Shown piece by piece: positions 44,114-53,209 of a stretch of DNA of 64,000 nt (positions within the stretch are counted from its first letter, which is position 1; the number at the start of each line of letters is the position of its first letter). The notes below the pieces were generated by a model. It was not told the origin of the DNA. It ran no database searches and worked only from the letters and a program-made list of their open reading frames with translations. Origin of the DNA: JAAXIE01 sp965263155. GTDB lineage: Bacteria; Chloroflexota; Dehalococcoidia; Lucifugimonadales; JAAXIE01. The DNA is taken from contig OZ253586.1 in NCBI GenBank assembly GCA_965263155.1, positions 558,001 to 622,000 of the forward strand, in the 5' to 3' direction. The translations under genes and the position numbers were made by a program.

Positions 44114-44830
44114 ATGCCCAAACACAGCAAGCGCTACAATCAGTTGGCCGAACGCGTCGACCCGGACCGGGAATACACGCCGCATGAGGCCCTCGACCTC
44201 CTTACCGACGAGGGCAACACCAAGTTCGATCAGACAGTGGAGTTGCACCTCAAGACGGGGGCCGACGTACGCCATGCCGATCAGCAGGTGCGGTCGGTCA
44301 TGGTTCTGCCTCACGGGTTGGGCAAACCCCAGCGTGTCCTCGTCTTCGCCGGGGGCGACGCCGCCGAGGCAGCGCGCCAAGCTGGTGCCGATTACGTTGG
44401 TGATGACGACCTGATCAAGAAAGTCGAAGACGGCTGGTTGGAGTTTGACGTCGGGCTTGCCGTGCCCGACATCATGGGTAAGATCGGGCGCTTGGGCCGG
44501 GTCTTGGGACGACGCGGTCTGATGCCCAACCCACGCACCGGCACCATGGTGCAGCCGAGAGACTTGGGCCGGGTCATCGACGAGGCGAAGAAGGGGCGGC
44601 TTGAATTCCGCACCGACCGCACCGCCATCATCCATTGCCCCTTGGGGAAGGTGAGCTTCTCTCGCGAGCAACTTTTGGAGAACCTGTCATCTCTGGTGGA
44701 CTCGGTGCAGAGGGCGCGGCCCGATGGTATCAAGGGGTCTTTTCTGCGCAGCGCCTACCTCACCACCACCATGGGCCCCGGAGTAAGACTTGATTTGGGA
44801 GAGCTTCTCGCGCTAAAAGAAGGTCTGTAA
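44114..44830 (+). CDS. rplA: 50S ribosomal protein L1
   Basis: The protein has 238 residues. The start MPKHSKRYNQL and the conserved GRLGRVLGRRGLMPNPRTGT loop identify L1. It forms the L1 stalk that handles the exit-site tRNA. In other bacteria L1 represses its own operon. The L10 leader follows the gene directly. Confidence 0.97.
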   Translation: MPKHSKRYNQLAERVDPDREYTPHEALDLLTDEGNTKFDQTVELHLKTGADVRHADQQVRSVMVLPHGLGKPQRVLVFAGGDAAEAARQAGADYVGDDDLIKKVEDGWLEFDVGLAVPDIMGKIGRLGRVLGRRGLMPNPRTGTMVQPRDLGRVIDEAKKGRLEFRTDRTAIIHCPLGKVSFSREQLLENLSSLVDSVQRARPDGIKGSFLRSAYLTTTMGPGVRLDLGELLALKEGL

Positions 44831-44833
44831 AAG

Positions 44834-45002
44834 AAAAGGTACGCTGAAGACAGCGGGTCCCCCGCCCAAGCCGGCTCCCCATCAACGGGAGCGAAGCCAG
44901 AAAGTGCGGGGGTTAAGCCGACGGGCCCGCCGAGGCACTGAGGACTCCCTTCGGGCATATTGCGCCGAACGTGATCCCTGGGCCACGGCTCGGGGATTTT
45001 TT
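44834..45002 (+). ncRNA. Ribosomal protein L10 leader (autoregulatory mRNA structure)
   Basis: The 221 bp between rplA and rplJ contain G/C-rich complementary blocks, as expected of the L10 leader, which binds the L10-L12 complex to control rplJL. One visible pair is GGGTCCCCCG with CGGGGG downstream. The leader ends in a terminator-like hairpin. Assignment rests on position and structure; no covariance test was possible. Confidence 0.65.
44974..45002 (+). terminator. Intrinsic attenuator in the L10 leader
   Basis: A 10-bp stem with two G-U pairs (ATCCCTGGGC with GCTCGGGGAT) runs straight into TTTTTT, 50 nt before the rplJ start. It would end transcription before rplJ unless relieved. Confidence 0.7.
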
Positions 45003-45051
45003 GATGGCTCGAACGCGCTGGCCTTAGGGATTCGCTGAAAGGAGAAACCGC

Positions 45052-45612
45052 TTGCCCACAGAGAAACGCATAGCACAAACGCGAGAGATTCAGGAGAAAC
45101 TGGGTCGCTGTACCATCGCCGTGGCGACCGATCCCACGGGTCTCAGCGTCAACGTGCTTAATGACCTGCGTCGCAGGCTACGAGAGCGTGGGGTGGAGTA
45201 CCGCATGGTCAAGAACAGCCTGACTTATCTCGCTGCCGATGGCGCTCAAATGTCCCACCTCAAGGACTCGGTGCAGGGGCCTACGGCCTTGGCCTTCGGC
45301 TACGACGACCCGGTGCAGACCGCGGCCGCCCTCGACGAGTACGTCCGCACCACCCGAGTCCAACTGCCCATACGGGGAGGCATATTGGGTCGGCGCGCCC
45401 TGAGCTCGGCCGATGTCTCCACGTTGGCGACCCTGCCCTCCCGCGAGGTGCTGGCGGGCCAAGTGCTGGGTCAACTCCAAGCTCCCGTAGCCAACCTGAT
45501 GTCCCAACTGGAGGCCCCCATTCAAGGCCTCCTAGGTGTCCTCAACGGTCCCATTGCCAACTTGGCAAGCCTGCTTCAACAACGTGGCCAACAGTTGGAG
45601 TCAAACGGGTAA
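45052..45612 (+). CDS. rplJ: 50S ribosomal protein L10
   Basis: The protein has 186 residues from a TTG start with AAAGGAG 8 nt upstream. The conserved N-terminal part (LNDLRRRLRERGVEYRMVKN) and the later GPTALAFGYDDPV block identify L10. The C-terminal helix would carry the L7/L12 dimers. It is preceded by an attenuator-type leader and followed by rplL after 70 bp. Confidence 0.96.
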   Translation: MPTEKRIAQTREIQEKLGRCTIAVATDPTGLSVNVLNDLRRRLRERGVEYRMVKNSLTYLAADGAQMSHLKDSVQGPTALAFGYDDPVQTAAALDEYVRTTRVQLPIRGGILGRRALSSADVSTLATLPSREVLAGQVLGQLQAPVANLMSQLEAPIQGLLGVLNGPIANLASLLQQRGQQLESNG

Positions 45613-45682
45613 GGGCAGGCTGGCCCGGTCTTCGATAGTGAACACAACCACAAGACAGTAGTCGTTAGTAGAAGGAGGAGTC

Positions 45683-46081
45683 ATGACCATGACCAAGGAT
45701 GAGGTATTGGAAGCCATCAAGCAGATGTCAGTGCTGGACTTGTCCGACTTGGTGAAGTCTCTTGAGGACACTTTTGGCATCAAGGCTATTGCCCCCATGG
45801 CCATGGCAGCGGCAGCAGCGCCCGCCAGTGGCGGAGGAGCTGCGGCAGCCGCCGTGGAAGAGGAAGAGCAGACCGAGTTTACGGTGATGCTGACGGACAT
45901 CGGCTCCAACAAGATCAACGTCATCAAGGCGGTGCGTGAAGTCACCACGCTGGGTCTGCGCGAGGCCAAGGAGTTGGTGGAGAGCGCTCCTGCCCAAGTG
46001 AAGGAAGCTATTGCCAAGGGCGAGGCCGACTCGGTGAAGGCGAAGCTGGAAGAGGCTGGGGCAACCGTAGCCATCCAATAG
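45683..46081 (+). CDS. rplL: 50S ribosomal protein L7/L12
   Basis: The protein has 132 residues. The N-terminal dimerisation part holds LEAIKQMSVLDLSDLVKSLE, the Ala/Gly-rich hinge includes AAAAAPASGGGAAAAAV, and the C-terminal domain holds TEFTVMLTDIGSNKINVIKA and GLREAKELVESAP. It recruits translation factors. AGGAGG precedes the start. Unlike in many bacteria, rpoB and rpoC do not follow. Confidence 0.97.
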   Translation: MTMTKDEVLEAIKQMSVLDLSDLVKSLEDTFGIKAIAPMAMAAAAAPASGGGAAAAAVEEEEQTEFTVMLTDIGSNKINVIKAVREVTTLGLREAKELVESAPAQVKEAIAKGEADSVKAKLEEAGATVAIQ

Positions 46082-46145
46082 CCTCGCCTTCCGGCGACCT
46101 CCCCGTTCAGTAGCCTCGGCCCCAGTGGCCTGAATGAGGTGAAGG

Positions 46146-46409
46146 ATGAGTAAACGCAAGGACCGGGAACGGTTCGCCGCTCTCAAGACAAGTAATCCCC
46201 ACTACCAAGGCTTTAGGGGCCAAGGGGTCGAGACCGCGGCCCCCAGCCCCGAAGCCCTCCGGACTCTGACCTGCACTGTGTGCGGCCGTCGCCGGAACGT
46301 CACGGAAGAGACCGCACGGGATGAAGGTGATTCCTACGTATGCCTCAGCTGCCGCGATGAGGCGGAAGAAGGCGCTGCCAGCAATCAGGAGGCGGTGCCT
46401 TCTGGCTAG
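46146..46409 (+). CDS. Small zinc-ribbon protein, unknown function
   Basis: The protein has 87 residues. Two cysteine pairs, CTVC and CLSC, about 22 residues apart form a likely zinc ribbon (TCTVCGRRRNV and SYVCLSCRDEAEE). The N-terminus is basic and the C-terminus acidic. No specific family is recognised. It lies 64 bp after rplL on the same strand, has GAGGTGAAGG upstream of the ATG, and ends at a hairpin terminator, so it is probably the last gene of the ribosomal operon. A ribosome- or RNA-related role is only an inference. Confidence 0.75.
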   Translation: MSKRKDRERFAALKTSNPHYQGFRGQGVETAAPSPEALRTLTCTVCGRRRNVTEETARDEGDSYVCLSCRDEAEEGAASNQEAVPSG

Positions 46410-46449
46410 CCCCCTGTTCCACCCCTATCATCCCTATCGGAACAGGGGG
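46410..46449. terminator. Bidirectional hairpin between the zinc-ribbon and S41 genes
   Basis: CCCCCTGTTCC (46410-46420) and GGAACAGGGGG (46439-46449) form a perfect 11-bp stem with an 18-nt loop. The right arm lies inside the last codons of the S41 gene. No long T run follows. Confidence 0.6.
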
Positions 46450-47813
46450 AGTTGCTCGTTCAGATGGTCGTAGGCGCGCACCAGTTGCGCGTCGCCACTG
46501 GTGCCCACCAGTAGAGGCACTTGGATATCGGGGGAGATGCCCCCGTCGCTGATGAGCTTCCCCATGGGCGTGTGCCAGCGCGTTACCGCAAGTTGCACTG
46601 CCGAGCCGTCCCCTAGCGGGAAGTAGGAAAAAGCGGCTGCGTCACCATTGGTCTCGGTTCCGATGACCGTGGCCCTAGAGGCATCCTGCAAGGCTCCCGC
46701 CAACGCCTCCGATGCGTCGGCTGTGGCTTTGTTCGCCAAGACCGCCATGGGGATCTCGTCCTCCCCGGCGATGGTGCCCTCGCCCTCTACGAGGTACTCG
46801 ATGCGGTTGCCTTGACTGTCCATCTCGTACATGAAGGTGCCCGCAGGCAGGAACTCACCGGCTACCTTGCGGGCGGACTCCACAGGTCCGCCGGGGTTGG
46901 AACGCAAGTCCAGTATCAGGGCCAGCATGTCGGCGGCCTTGAGCCTCTCCACCACGTCCAGTACCTCGTTGGGAGTATTGTCAGTGAACTCGGAGACGTA
47001 CACGTAGCCGATGGCTCCCGGCAGCAGTTGCACGTCCACCGTGGGCACCTCGATGGTGCCACGGGTGATGTCAAACTCCAGAGGACGCTCCTCGTCCGGG
47101 CGCGATACCTTCAGGTGTACCTTGGTGCGGGCTGGGCCACGCACCAGCGAAACGGCCTCGTCTGCGGTCAGGTCGTCCATTGATTGCCCTTCCACCTCTA
47201 TGAGCACGTCGCCTGCCCGGATCCCGCCTACGTCGGCAGGGCCCCCACGCATGGGCGAGAGTGTCACTTGGCCGTTCACCACGTTGACAAATGCACCGAT
47301 GCCTTCGTAGTCATCATCGGTCTCTTCCAGAGCGCGGTCGTAGGCTTCGGGGGTCAGGTACCTGGTGGAGACGTCGCTCAGCCCTTCGACCATCCCTTGG
47401 ACGCTCGCCACTGCCAGAGCATGCCTGTCCAGCTCAGGGTACTTAAGGTGCAGCGCCTCCCAAGCCTTCCAGACGTTCAGCAACTCCACAGGGACGCCAC
47501 CGGGCACTCGACCACGCGTGGCGTCCAACTCGGTAAGGAAGGGGTAGGCAGGCTCCTCAACTTGGGCCAGCATGGCGACGATGACCGACTCGCTGACTTT
47601 CTCAGAGTCCACCGACTCCACGTCCACGTAGGACTCGTTGATGACCTGCCAAGCCTCCCATATGAGTCCCTCGTCGCCTGTTGTTTCGGGCACAGGCCGG
47701 CTGCAGGCTGCCAGGGTCGCGAGGAGCACAAAAACAAGGGCCGCTACCCCGCTTATGCGGGCCAAGTTGCCCAAGCACGGGCACGAACGGGACTTGAATA
47801 CATTGGGAAGCAT
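46434..47813 (-). CDS. S41 (C-terminal processing) peptidase homologue without catalytic Ser and Lys
   Basis: The protein has 459 residues. A lipoprotein signal ends LAAC (Cys 37). A PDZ domain lies near residues 165-240 (SPMRGGPADVGGIRAGDVLI). The protease core follows with LDLRSNPGG, and then LANKATADASEALAGALQD where active CtpA proteins read NGGSASASEIVAGALQD. The nucleophile position is thus Asp 366. The catalytic Lys of FGKG is replaced by Asp 391 (TNGDAAAF). The fold is otherwise intact (PLGDGSAVQL), so this is most likely a pseudoenzyme that binds C-terminal peptides without cutting. It is a single gene on the minus strand. Confidence 0.88.
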   Translation of the reverse strand: MLPNVFKSRSCPCLGNLARISGVAALVFVLLATLAACSRPVPETTGDEGLIWEAWQVINESYVDVESVDSEKVSESVIVAMLAQVEEPAYPFLTELDATRGRVPGGVPVELLNVWKAWEALHLKYPELDRHALAVASVQGMVEGLSDVSTRYLTPEAYDRALEETDDDYEGIGAFVNVVNGQVTLSPMRGGPADVGGIRAGDVLIEVEGQSMDDLTADEAVSLVRGPARTKVHLKVSRPDEERPLEFDITRGTIEVPTVDVQLLPGAIGYVYVSEFTDNTPNEVLDVVERLKAADMLALILDLRSNPGGPVESARKVAGEFLPAGTFMYEMDSQGNRIEYLVEGEGTIAGEDEIPMAVLANKATADASEALAGALQDASRATVIGTETNGDAAAFSYFPLGDGSAVQLAVTRWHTPMGKLISDGGISPDIQVPLLVGTSGDAQLVRAYDHLNEQLPLFR

Positions 47814-48090
47814 ACAGGTTACAGTTTACCACGAGTAGCAGTTCAGTCTTGAGATGGCATCCTTGGCTTGGGTCGTCATTCCGACTGAGGATACCTAACC
47901 AGCCCTGACTAATCGGTTGCCCTGGGCTATCTCGTAGGAACGGCTGTAACGAAATGGAGTTTCCTCAGTAATTCTGAACAGCGACAACCACATGGCCAAC
48001 TTGCAAGCCCCAAGGGCTGCTGGCTACAATGAAGTGTTAGGCCAATTTGTGGCCTATCAAAATAGCCTCGGGAAGGCTTGCGTTATAGAA

Positions 48091-49815
48091 ATGCGCCGAA
48101 ACATATCCAGAGCACTACTAACCCCCGGCAAGATTGCCTTGCTTTGCGTCGTACTACTGGTGGTGGTCGCAGCCTGCTCTACCAGACCAGCCCCTGAAGT
48201 GACCACAGCGGAGGGCACCCCTACGGCCACACCAACGCCTGCCCCGGCTGGAGGCAGCGCCGTCGACACGGTGGCCTCCGGTACCGCCGCGCCCGTAGCC
48301 GTCGAAGAGACGGCCGAGGGCGGAAAGCTGGTTCGGCTGTGGGCCGACCCGCCTACCTTGGACCCCCATCTCACGACTGACGCCACATCAGCCACCATCA
48401 TCGTCGAGGTGTTCGGCGGGCTGGTTACCATCGACCCCAGCCTGCAGGTCGTCGGTGATTTGGCCAGTCACTGGGAGGTGCTGAACGAGGGTAAGACCTA
48501 TGTGTTCCACCTGCGCACCAACGCAACCTTCCACGATGGCAAGCAGGTAACGGCCCAAGATGTAAAGTGGTCCATGGAGAGGGCGACCGACCCCGAAACC
48601 CTTTCGCTGGTTGCGGACCAGTACTTGGGCGACATTATCGGCGTTGAGGCCAAGCTGCAGGGTGAAGCGAACGAAATCACCGGTGTACAGGTGGTTGATG
48701 ATGGCACCATTCGCATCGACATCGACGCACCCAAGAGCTACTTCCTAGCCAAGTTGACCTACCCCACGGCCTTTGTGGTCGACCGCCAGCAACTGGAGAG
48801 CGATGACCGCTGGTTCCGCCGTCCCAACGCCACTGGCCCATTCAAGTTGGCTTCGTACGAGTTGGGCGAGCGGATGGTGCTGGAGCGCCACGAGGGCTAC
48901 CATCTAGGTGCCCCCAGACTCCAGAGCGTTGAGTTCATACTCAGTGGTGGCACTGCTATGCTGATGTATGAGAACGACGAAATTCACATAACCGGCGTTG
49001 GGCTGGCCGACTTGGACAGGCTGCTCGACCCCTCTGAAGCTCTGAGCCGCGAGTTGCGCACGGCTCCACCTCCTTTCGATACCCGCTACATCGGGTTGAA
49101 CGTGAACGAACCACCCTTTGACGACCCCAAGGTGCGGCTAGCCCTGAACCATGCTATTGATCGGGCTGAGATCGCCGACATCGTGCTGGGCGATCTGGTG
49201 GTGCCCGCCAAGGGAATTCTCCCTCCCAACTTCCCCGGTTATAACCCGGAAACAAGCGGCTACGAATACGATCCGGAGAAGGCGCAGCAGTTATTGTCGG
49301 AGTCAAAGTACGGCGACGACCCTGACGCACTGGGGCTCATCGTGCTGACTACTTCCGGCAGTTTCGGAGCCAACGTAGGACTGGACACGCAGGTGATACA
49401 GGAGATGTGGCGTCAGAACCTTGGCATTGAGGTGGACGTGCAGCAGACCGATTATGCGGTCTACCTGCAGGACCTGCACAGCCGCATATTCCAGATGTTC
49501 GAAATCGGCTGGATTGCCGACTACCCCGACCCGGAGAACTTCCTAGACATCCTGTTCCACAGCGAAAGCAGCAACAACCACACCGGCTACAGCAATGCGC
49601 AGGTCGACTCTTTGCTGGAGAAGGCCAGGCTGGGGTCTGAGGAAGAGCGCTACGCCCAGTACCATGAGATTGAGCGCTTGATACTGGCCGACGCGCCGTG
49701 GATACCGCTGTGGCATGGCGGGGAGCAGTACATACTGGTGAAGCCCAGTGTGAAGGACTACTACCAGACGCCGCTGATTATCCCCAAGCTGCGATACGTC
49801 TATATAGAGGAATAG
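48091..49815 (+). CDS. ABC transporter substrate-binding lipoprotein, peptide/nickel family 5
   Basis: The protein has 574 residues from the ATG at 48091, which starts a proper lipoprotein signal (MRRNISRALL, then LLVVVAAC with Cys 29). The frame is open to 47992, but that extension would bury the signal. A Thr/Pro/Ala-rich linker follows. The SBP_bac_5 domain has LRLWADPPTLDPHL-type start, TFHDGKQVTAQDVKWSMERA, and the YIGLNVNEPPFDDPKVRLAL block. It captures oligopeptides or similar solutes for the two permeases downstream. Confidence 0.92.
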   Translation: MRRNISRALLTPGKIALLCVVLLVVVAACSTRPAPEVTTAEGTPTATPTPAPAGGSAVDTVASGTAAPVAVEETAEGGKLVRLWADPPTLDPHLTTDATSATIIVEVFGGLVTIDPSLQVVGDLASHWEVLNEGKTYVFHLRTNATFHDGKQVTAQDVKWSMERATDPETLSLVADQYLGDIIGVEAKLQGEANEITGVQVVDDGTIRIDIDAPKSYFLAKLTYPTAFVVDRQQLESDDRWFRRPNATGPFKLASYELGERMVLERHEGYHLGAPRLQSVEFILSGGTAMLMYENDEIHITGVGLADLDRLLDPSEALSRELRTAPPPFDTRYIGLNVNEPPFDDPKVRLALNHAIDRAEIADIVLGDLVVPAKGILPPNFPGYNPETSGYEYDPEKAQQLLSESKYGDDPDALGLIVLTTSGSFGANVGLDTQVIQEMWRQNLGIEVDVQQTDYAVYLQDLHSRIFQMFEIGWIADYPDPENFLDILFHSESSNNHTGYSNAQVDSLLEKARLGSEEERYAQYHEIERLILADAPWIPLWHGGEQYILVKPSVKDYYQTPLIIPKLRYVYIEE

Positions 49816-49837
49816 AGGAGCCGGGCCCGGACGCGGT

Positions 49838-50785
49838 ATGTGGGTGTACATCGCGCGACGCCTCTTGTGGGCACCTGTGCTCCTGCTGATAGTGTGTTTC
49901 GTCACCTTCGTCTTGGGCAGCGTTGTGCCCGGCGACCCCTTCCAAGCCCGCCTAGGCCCTAGGGCCAACCCCGAAGCATTGGAGCGCCTCCGTGAGGAGA
50001 AGGGCCTGAACGATCCCGTCCCTGTCCAGTTCGGGCGTTATATTGCCAACGCCGTCCGAGGTGACTTGGGGGAGAGCTACGTGCGTCCTGGCACCACCGT
50101 CAATGAGCTCCTTGCCAAGAAGATATGGGTGTCCTTCCAGCTTGACCTAGCTGGGCTGATTGTGGCCTTTGCCCTCGGCGTGCCGTTGGGGCTCTACGCA
50201 GCCATGAAGCAGGGAACGTGGATCGACCCGCTGATAATCGGCTCGACTCTGTTGGGCATGTCCTTCCCCGTGTTCCTCACCGCGCCGGGGCTCATCATGA
50301 TTTTCGGGCTGTGGCTGGAGATACTCCCCGTGCAGGGATGGGGAGGCTTCTTCGACCTTCGCATTATCATGCCTGCGATGGCCATGGGCATACCCGGTGT
50401 GGCGGTCATCGCCCGCCTGACTCGGGCCAGCACTTTGGAGGTGATGTCTCAAGACTACGTGCGTACCGCGCGGGCCAAGGGGCTGGGGGAGATGACTGTG
50501 CGCACACGGCATATCCTCCGGAACGCCCTCATACCCGTGGTCACGGTCCTCGGTATGTCCCTGTCGGGCCTGCTGATTAGCTCGGTGATAATCGAGCTTT
50601 TCTTTGGCATCCCAGGTGCAGGCCAGCTGGCTATTGAGGCCCTATTCGGTCGCGACTACCCGGTGATTACCGCCTTGGTGCTGATTGGAGGCACTGCGTT
50701 CTTCCTGACTAACCTCTTGGTGGACCTCGTATACCCGCTGTTGGACCCCCGTATACGGCTGGAAGACGGAGCTCTCGGTGGCTAG
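49838..50785 (+). CDS. Peptide-type ABC transporter permease (DppB-like)
   Basis: The protein has 315 residues. It begins MWVYIARRLLWAPVLLLIVC, and six membrane segments are visible. The cytoplasmic coupling loop reads TRASTLEVMSQDYVRTARAK, the EAA-type motif of the family. It forms the channel with the following permease. It lies 22 bp after the substrate-binding protein and overlaps the next gene by 8 nt. Confidence 0.94.
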   Translation: MWVYIARRLLWAPVLLLIVCFVTFVLGSVVPGDPFQARLGPRANPEALERLREEKGLNDPVPVQFGRYIANAVRGDLGESYVRPGTTVNELLAKKIWVSFQLDLAGLIVAFALGVPLGLYAAMKQGTWIDPLIIGSTLLGMSFPVFLTAPGLIMIFGLWLEILPVQGWGGFFDLRIIMPAMAMGIPGVAVIARLTRASTLEVMSQDYVRTARAKGLGEMTVRTRHILRNALIPVVTVLGMSLSGLLISSVIIELFFGIPGAGQLAIEALFGRDYPVITALVLIGGTAFFLTNLLVDLVYPLLDPRIRLEDGALGG

Positions 50786-51764
50786 CGAGGGGCTTGCCCA
50801 GATCAGCCTTGCACAGTACCAGACTCAGGGCTACTGGAAGCAGGCGTGGCGACGGCTTGTAAGGAAGAGAATCGGCGTCGTCTGCCTGGTGATCATCGTT
50901 ATCATCTACTTGGCCGGGGCGTTGGCCTCGTGGGTGACCCCCTATGGCTACAACGACCAGAATTTGAGCGAGCCGGACCGGGAGGCAAGGTTCTGTGGCG
51001 CATGTGAAGGTCCGTCGTTTAGTCACCCCTTCGGCACTGATGTTTTAGGACGGGACCAGTTTACCCGTGTCATATACAGCCTTCGCACTACAGTGATCGT
51101 TACCATAGCCGGGATACTCACGGGAAGCCTGTTCTTGGGCATCGGATTTGGCCTTCTGTCGGGGTACTTCAGGGGGTGGGTCGACTCGGTGATCAACCGC
51201 GTTGGCGAGCTGTTCACCGCATTCCCCACGATACTTCTGGTAATCCTGCTGGCTGCCTCTGTGCGTCCTCCCGTGGTGGACTGGGTTCGGGAGTTCGGAG
51301 GCGTGGGGCGCGACATCATCCGGCTGGGGCTCGTGGACTACTTCATCGTGTTTGGGGCGTTGTCGGCCTTCTCTTGGGTGGGAATGATGCGCATCGTGCG
51401 GGGACAGGTGCTCTCAGTGCGTGAGAACCAGTATGTGGATGCCGCCGTTTCGCTGGGAGCCAGCAACTGGCGCATCCTGCGCTTTCATGTGCTGCCCAAT
51501 ATCCTGAGCCCTGTGATTGTCTTGGTGTCCATGGGCATGGGCAGCATCGCCGGCTCCGAGGTGTTCCTCAGCTTCATCGGCATCGGGATTCAGTCGCCGA
51601 CGCCCAGCTTGGGGATCATGATGTTCGAGTATGGCAGCGTGTCAGTGCTTCGGACCGAGCCGTATCTGCTGCTGTTCCCAGCGGCCACCCTAGCTCTGCT
51701 GCTATTCACCTTCAACCTACTGGGCGACGCCTTGAATGACGCCCTTAATCCTCGCGCCCGTTAG
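50778..51764 (+). CDS. Peptide-type ABC transporter permease (DppC-like)
   Basis: The protein has 328 residues from a GTG start. An N-terminal helix follows RKRIGVVCLVIIVIIYLAG. HPFGTDVLGRDQFTRVIYS is the DppC signature segment, and VRENQYVDAAVSLGASNWRI is the coupling loop. No ATPase gene (DppD/DppF type) follows; the next gene is convergent and overlaps by 4 nt. The transporter must therefore use ATPases encoded elsewhere. Confidence 0.94.
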   Translation: MASEGLAQISLAQYQTQGYWKQAWRRLVRKRIGVVCLVIIVIIYLAGALASWVTPYGYNDQNLSEPDREARFCGACEGPSFSHPFGTDVLGRDQFTRVIYSLRTTVIVTIAGILTGSLFLGIGFGLLSGYFRGWVDSVINRVGELFTAFPTILLVILLAASVRPPVVDWVREFGGVGRDIIRLGLVDYFIVFGALSAFSWVGMMRIVRGQVLSVRENQYVDAAVSLGASNWRILRFHVLPNILSPVIVLVSMGMGSIAGSEVFLSFIGIGIQSPTPSLGIMMFEYGSVSVLRTEPYLLLFPAATLALLLFTFNLLGDALNDALNPRAR

Positions 51765-53149
51765 CTGCGTTTACGGCGGCGGAATAGCAGCGGTCCAGCA
51801 AGAAGGCCCAGCGCAATCATCCCCAGCGGTATCGTCGCTTGGGCGTCTTCGCTGGCTGCTGAGCAACTAGAGCCGGCGCGGAGTGGCGGACCTTCTTCGG
51901 AGGCAGCCGTCTCGGCTTGCGGCTGCGGTGCTGTGGTGGCCGCGGCCGGAGGCGGCGTGGCGTCGGGGGACTCTTCCGGTTCAGCGCGACGCAGCGCTTC
52001 CAACTCGTCGGGCGCCGGCAGCGGTTCCAATCCGATCTGTAAGCGCCACTCAGTGTCCAATCCGTGCTGATCGAAGCCATAGACCTGCTGCATTGCTTGG
52101 TCGAGGTCCAAGGTCCTGCGCAACGTGCTCATGAGTTCAGCGATCTTGTCCGGGCCGTAACGCGCGATGAGGTAGCGCACTACTGACCGGGAGTGACCGT
52201 AGGCGATCACGATGTCTTCCGGCTCACCACCAAAGTCATTCAGGTACCAAAGAGGCTTCACACGGCGGGTATAGATGCCGTGAAGCAGGGCTTGGGTGTA
52301 GCCTTCTTCCTGGTCGATGTTGCCGAACTCGGCCAAGCCCTCGTTAAGCCATGCGGGCAGACGGGGGTAGCCCCTGCCTGCGGCCTCGGCCACCAGAATG
52401 TGTGTCAGCTCATGAGAGGTGATGCCGGTGACTGTGGCCTCGTCGCCCAGCACCAGCACCACTCGCTCGTCGGGCCAAGCCATGCCTTGGGTGCGCAGGT
52501 CCTCCCTGACTGCTTGCGACCGGAAGGGTAGGGCACCGCTCATATCGCGGTAGTTATTGTAGGATACAACCCGTATGGGGACGTTGGGGTCGATGCCCAG
52601 CACGGGGGCCATGTTGTCCACCGTCTCCACGGCGGCGTCCAGCACAATCTCCGCCCGCTTCTTAACGAACTCCGCCAAGCTGCCGCCGTAGTAGTACACG
52701 GTCACAAGACCCTTGGACACCTGCAGCCACTGGAAGCGGCTGTCCTGGTAGATGACCTCTTTTTCGGGAGTGCGTACGACGCGGCCCGCAATGTCCCTGA
52801 GCTCGTACACGTAGGAGATGGGTGTACCCGGAGGCACGTACTGGCCGCCTGTACGGGTGCGCAGGGCGTACTCGCCGCTGACTTCGGTGCCGGGGGTGAT
52901 GTTCAGGCGTCCGTTAGTCAAAGTCTCGCTGCCGGGAACGCGCAGCAGCACCCGCACATGCTCGATTGGGTCGGGCCCGCGCGCCACCACGCCGAACACG
53001 AGCCCGTCGGGGAAGTTGCTCTCCACGCTATCCGACACGATCATAGGCTCTTCCGACTGAGCCATAAGCGGCGACGAGAAGAGCAGCGTGGCCAATAGCG
53101 CCCCAGCAAGTAGGGTCAAAGGCAGTCTTATGGCTACAGCTAAATTCAT
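51761..53149 (-). CDS. Secreted, membrane-anchored gluzincin metallopeptidase (peptidase MA-like)
   Basis: The protein has 462 residues. A signal peptide covers residues 1-30 (LLATLLFSSPLMAQ). A beta-rich N-terminal domain is followed by the zinc site HELTH (246-250), with the third ligand probably Glu 270 in WLNEGLAEF. A Pro/Ala-rich linker leads to a C-terminal membrane helix (LGMIALGLLAGPLLF) and RRRKRS, so the enzyme would face the outside. Substrate unknown. All zinc ligands are present. Confidence 0.87.
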   Translation of the reverse strand: MNLAVAIRLPLTLLAGALLATLLFSSPLMAQSEEPMIVSDSVESNFPDGLVFGVVARGPDPIEHVRVLLRVPGSETLTNGRLNITPGTEVSGEYALRTRTGGQYVPPGTPISYVYELRDIAGRVVRTPEKEVIYQDSRFQWLQVSKGLVTVYYYGGSLAEFVKKRAEIVLDAAVETVDNMAPVLGIDPNVPIRVVSYNNYRDMSGALPFRSQAVREDLRTQGMAWPDERVVLVLGDEATVTGITSHELTHILVAEAAGRGYPRLPAWLNEGLAEFGNIDQEEGYTQALLHGIYTRRVKPLWYLNDFGGEPEDIVIAYGHSRSVVRYLIARYGPDKIAELMSTLRRTLDLDQAMQQVYGFDQHGLDTEWRLQIGLEPLPAPDELEALRRAEPEESPDATPPPAAATTAPQPQAETAASEEGPPLRAGSSCSAASEDAQATIPLGMIALGLLAGPLLFRRRKRS

Positions 53150-53209
53150 ATATCGCGTCCTGATGGGCCGATTGGGGCTTGTGCGCCCTGGTGCCAGCGG
53201 GCCGGCATC

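Noticed and set aside
43718..44671. Minus-strand open frame of 317 codons opposite rplK and rplA
   Set aside because: It lies entirely opposite two unmistakable ribosomal protein genes.
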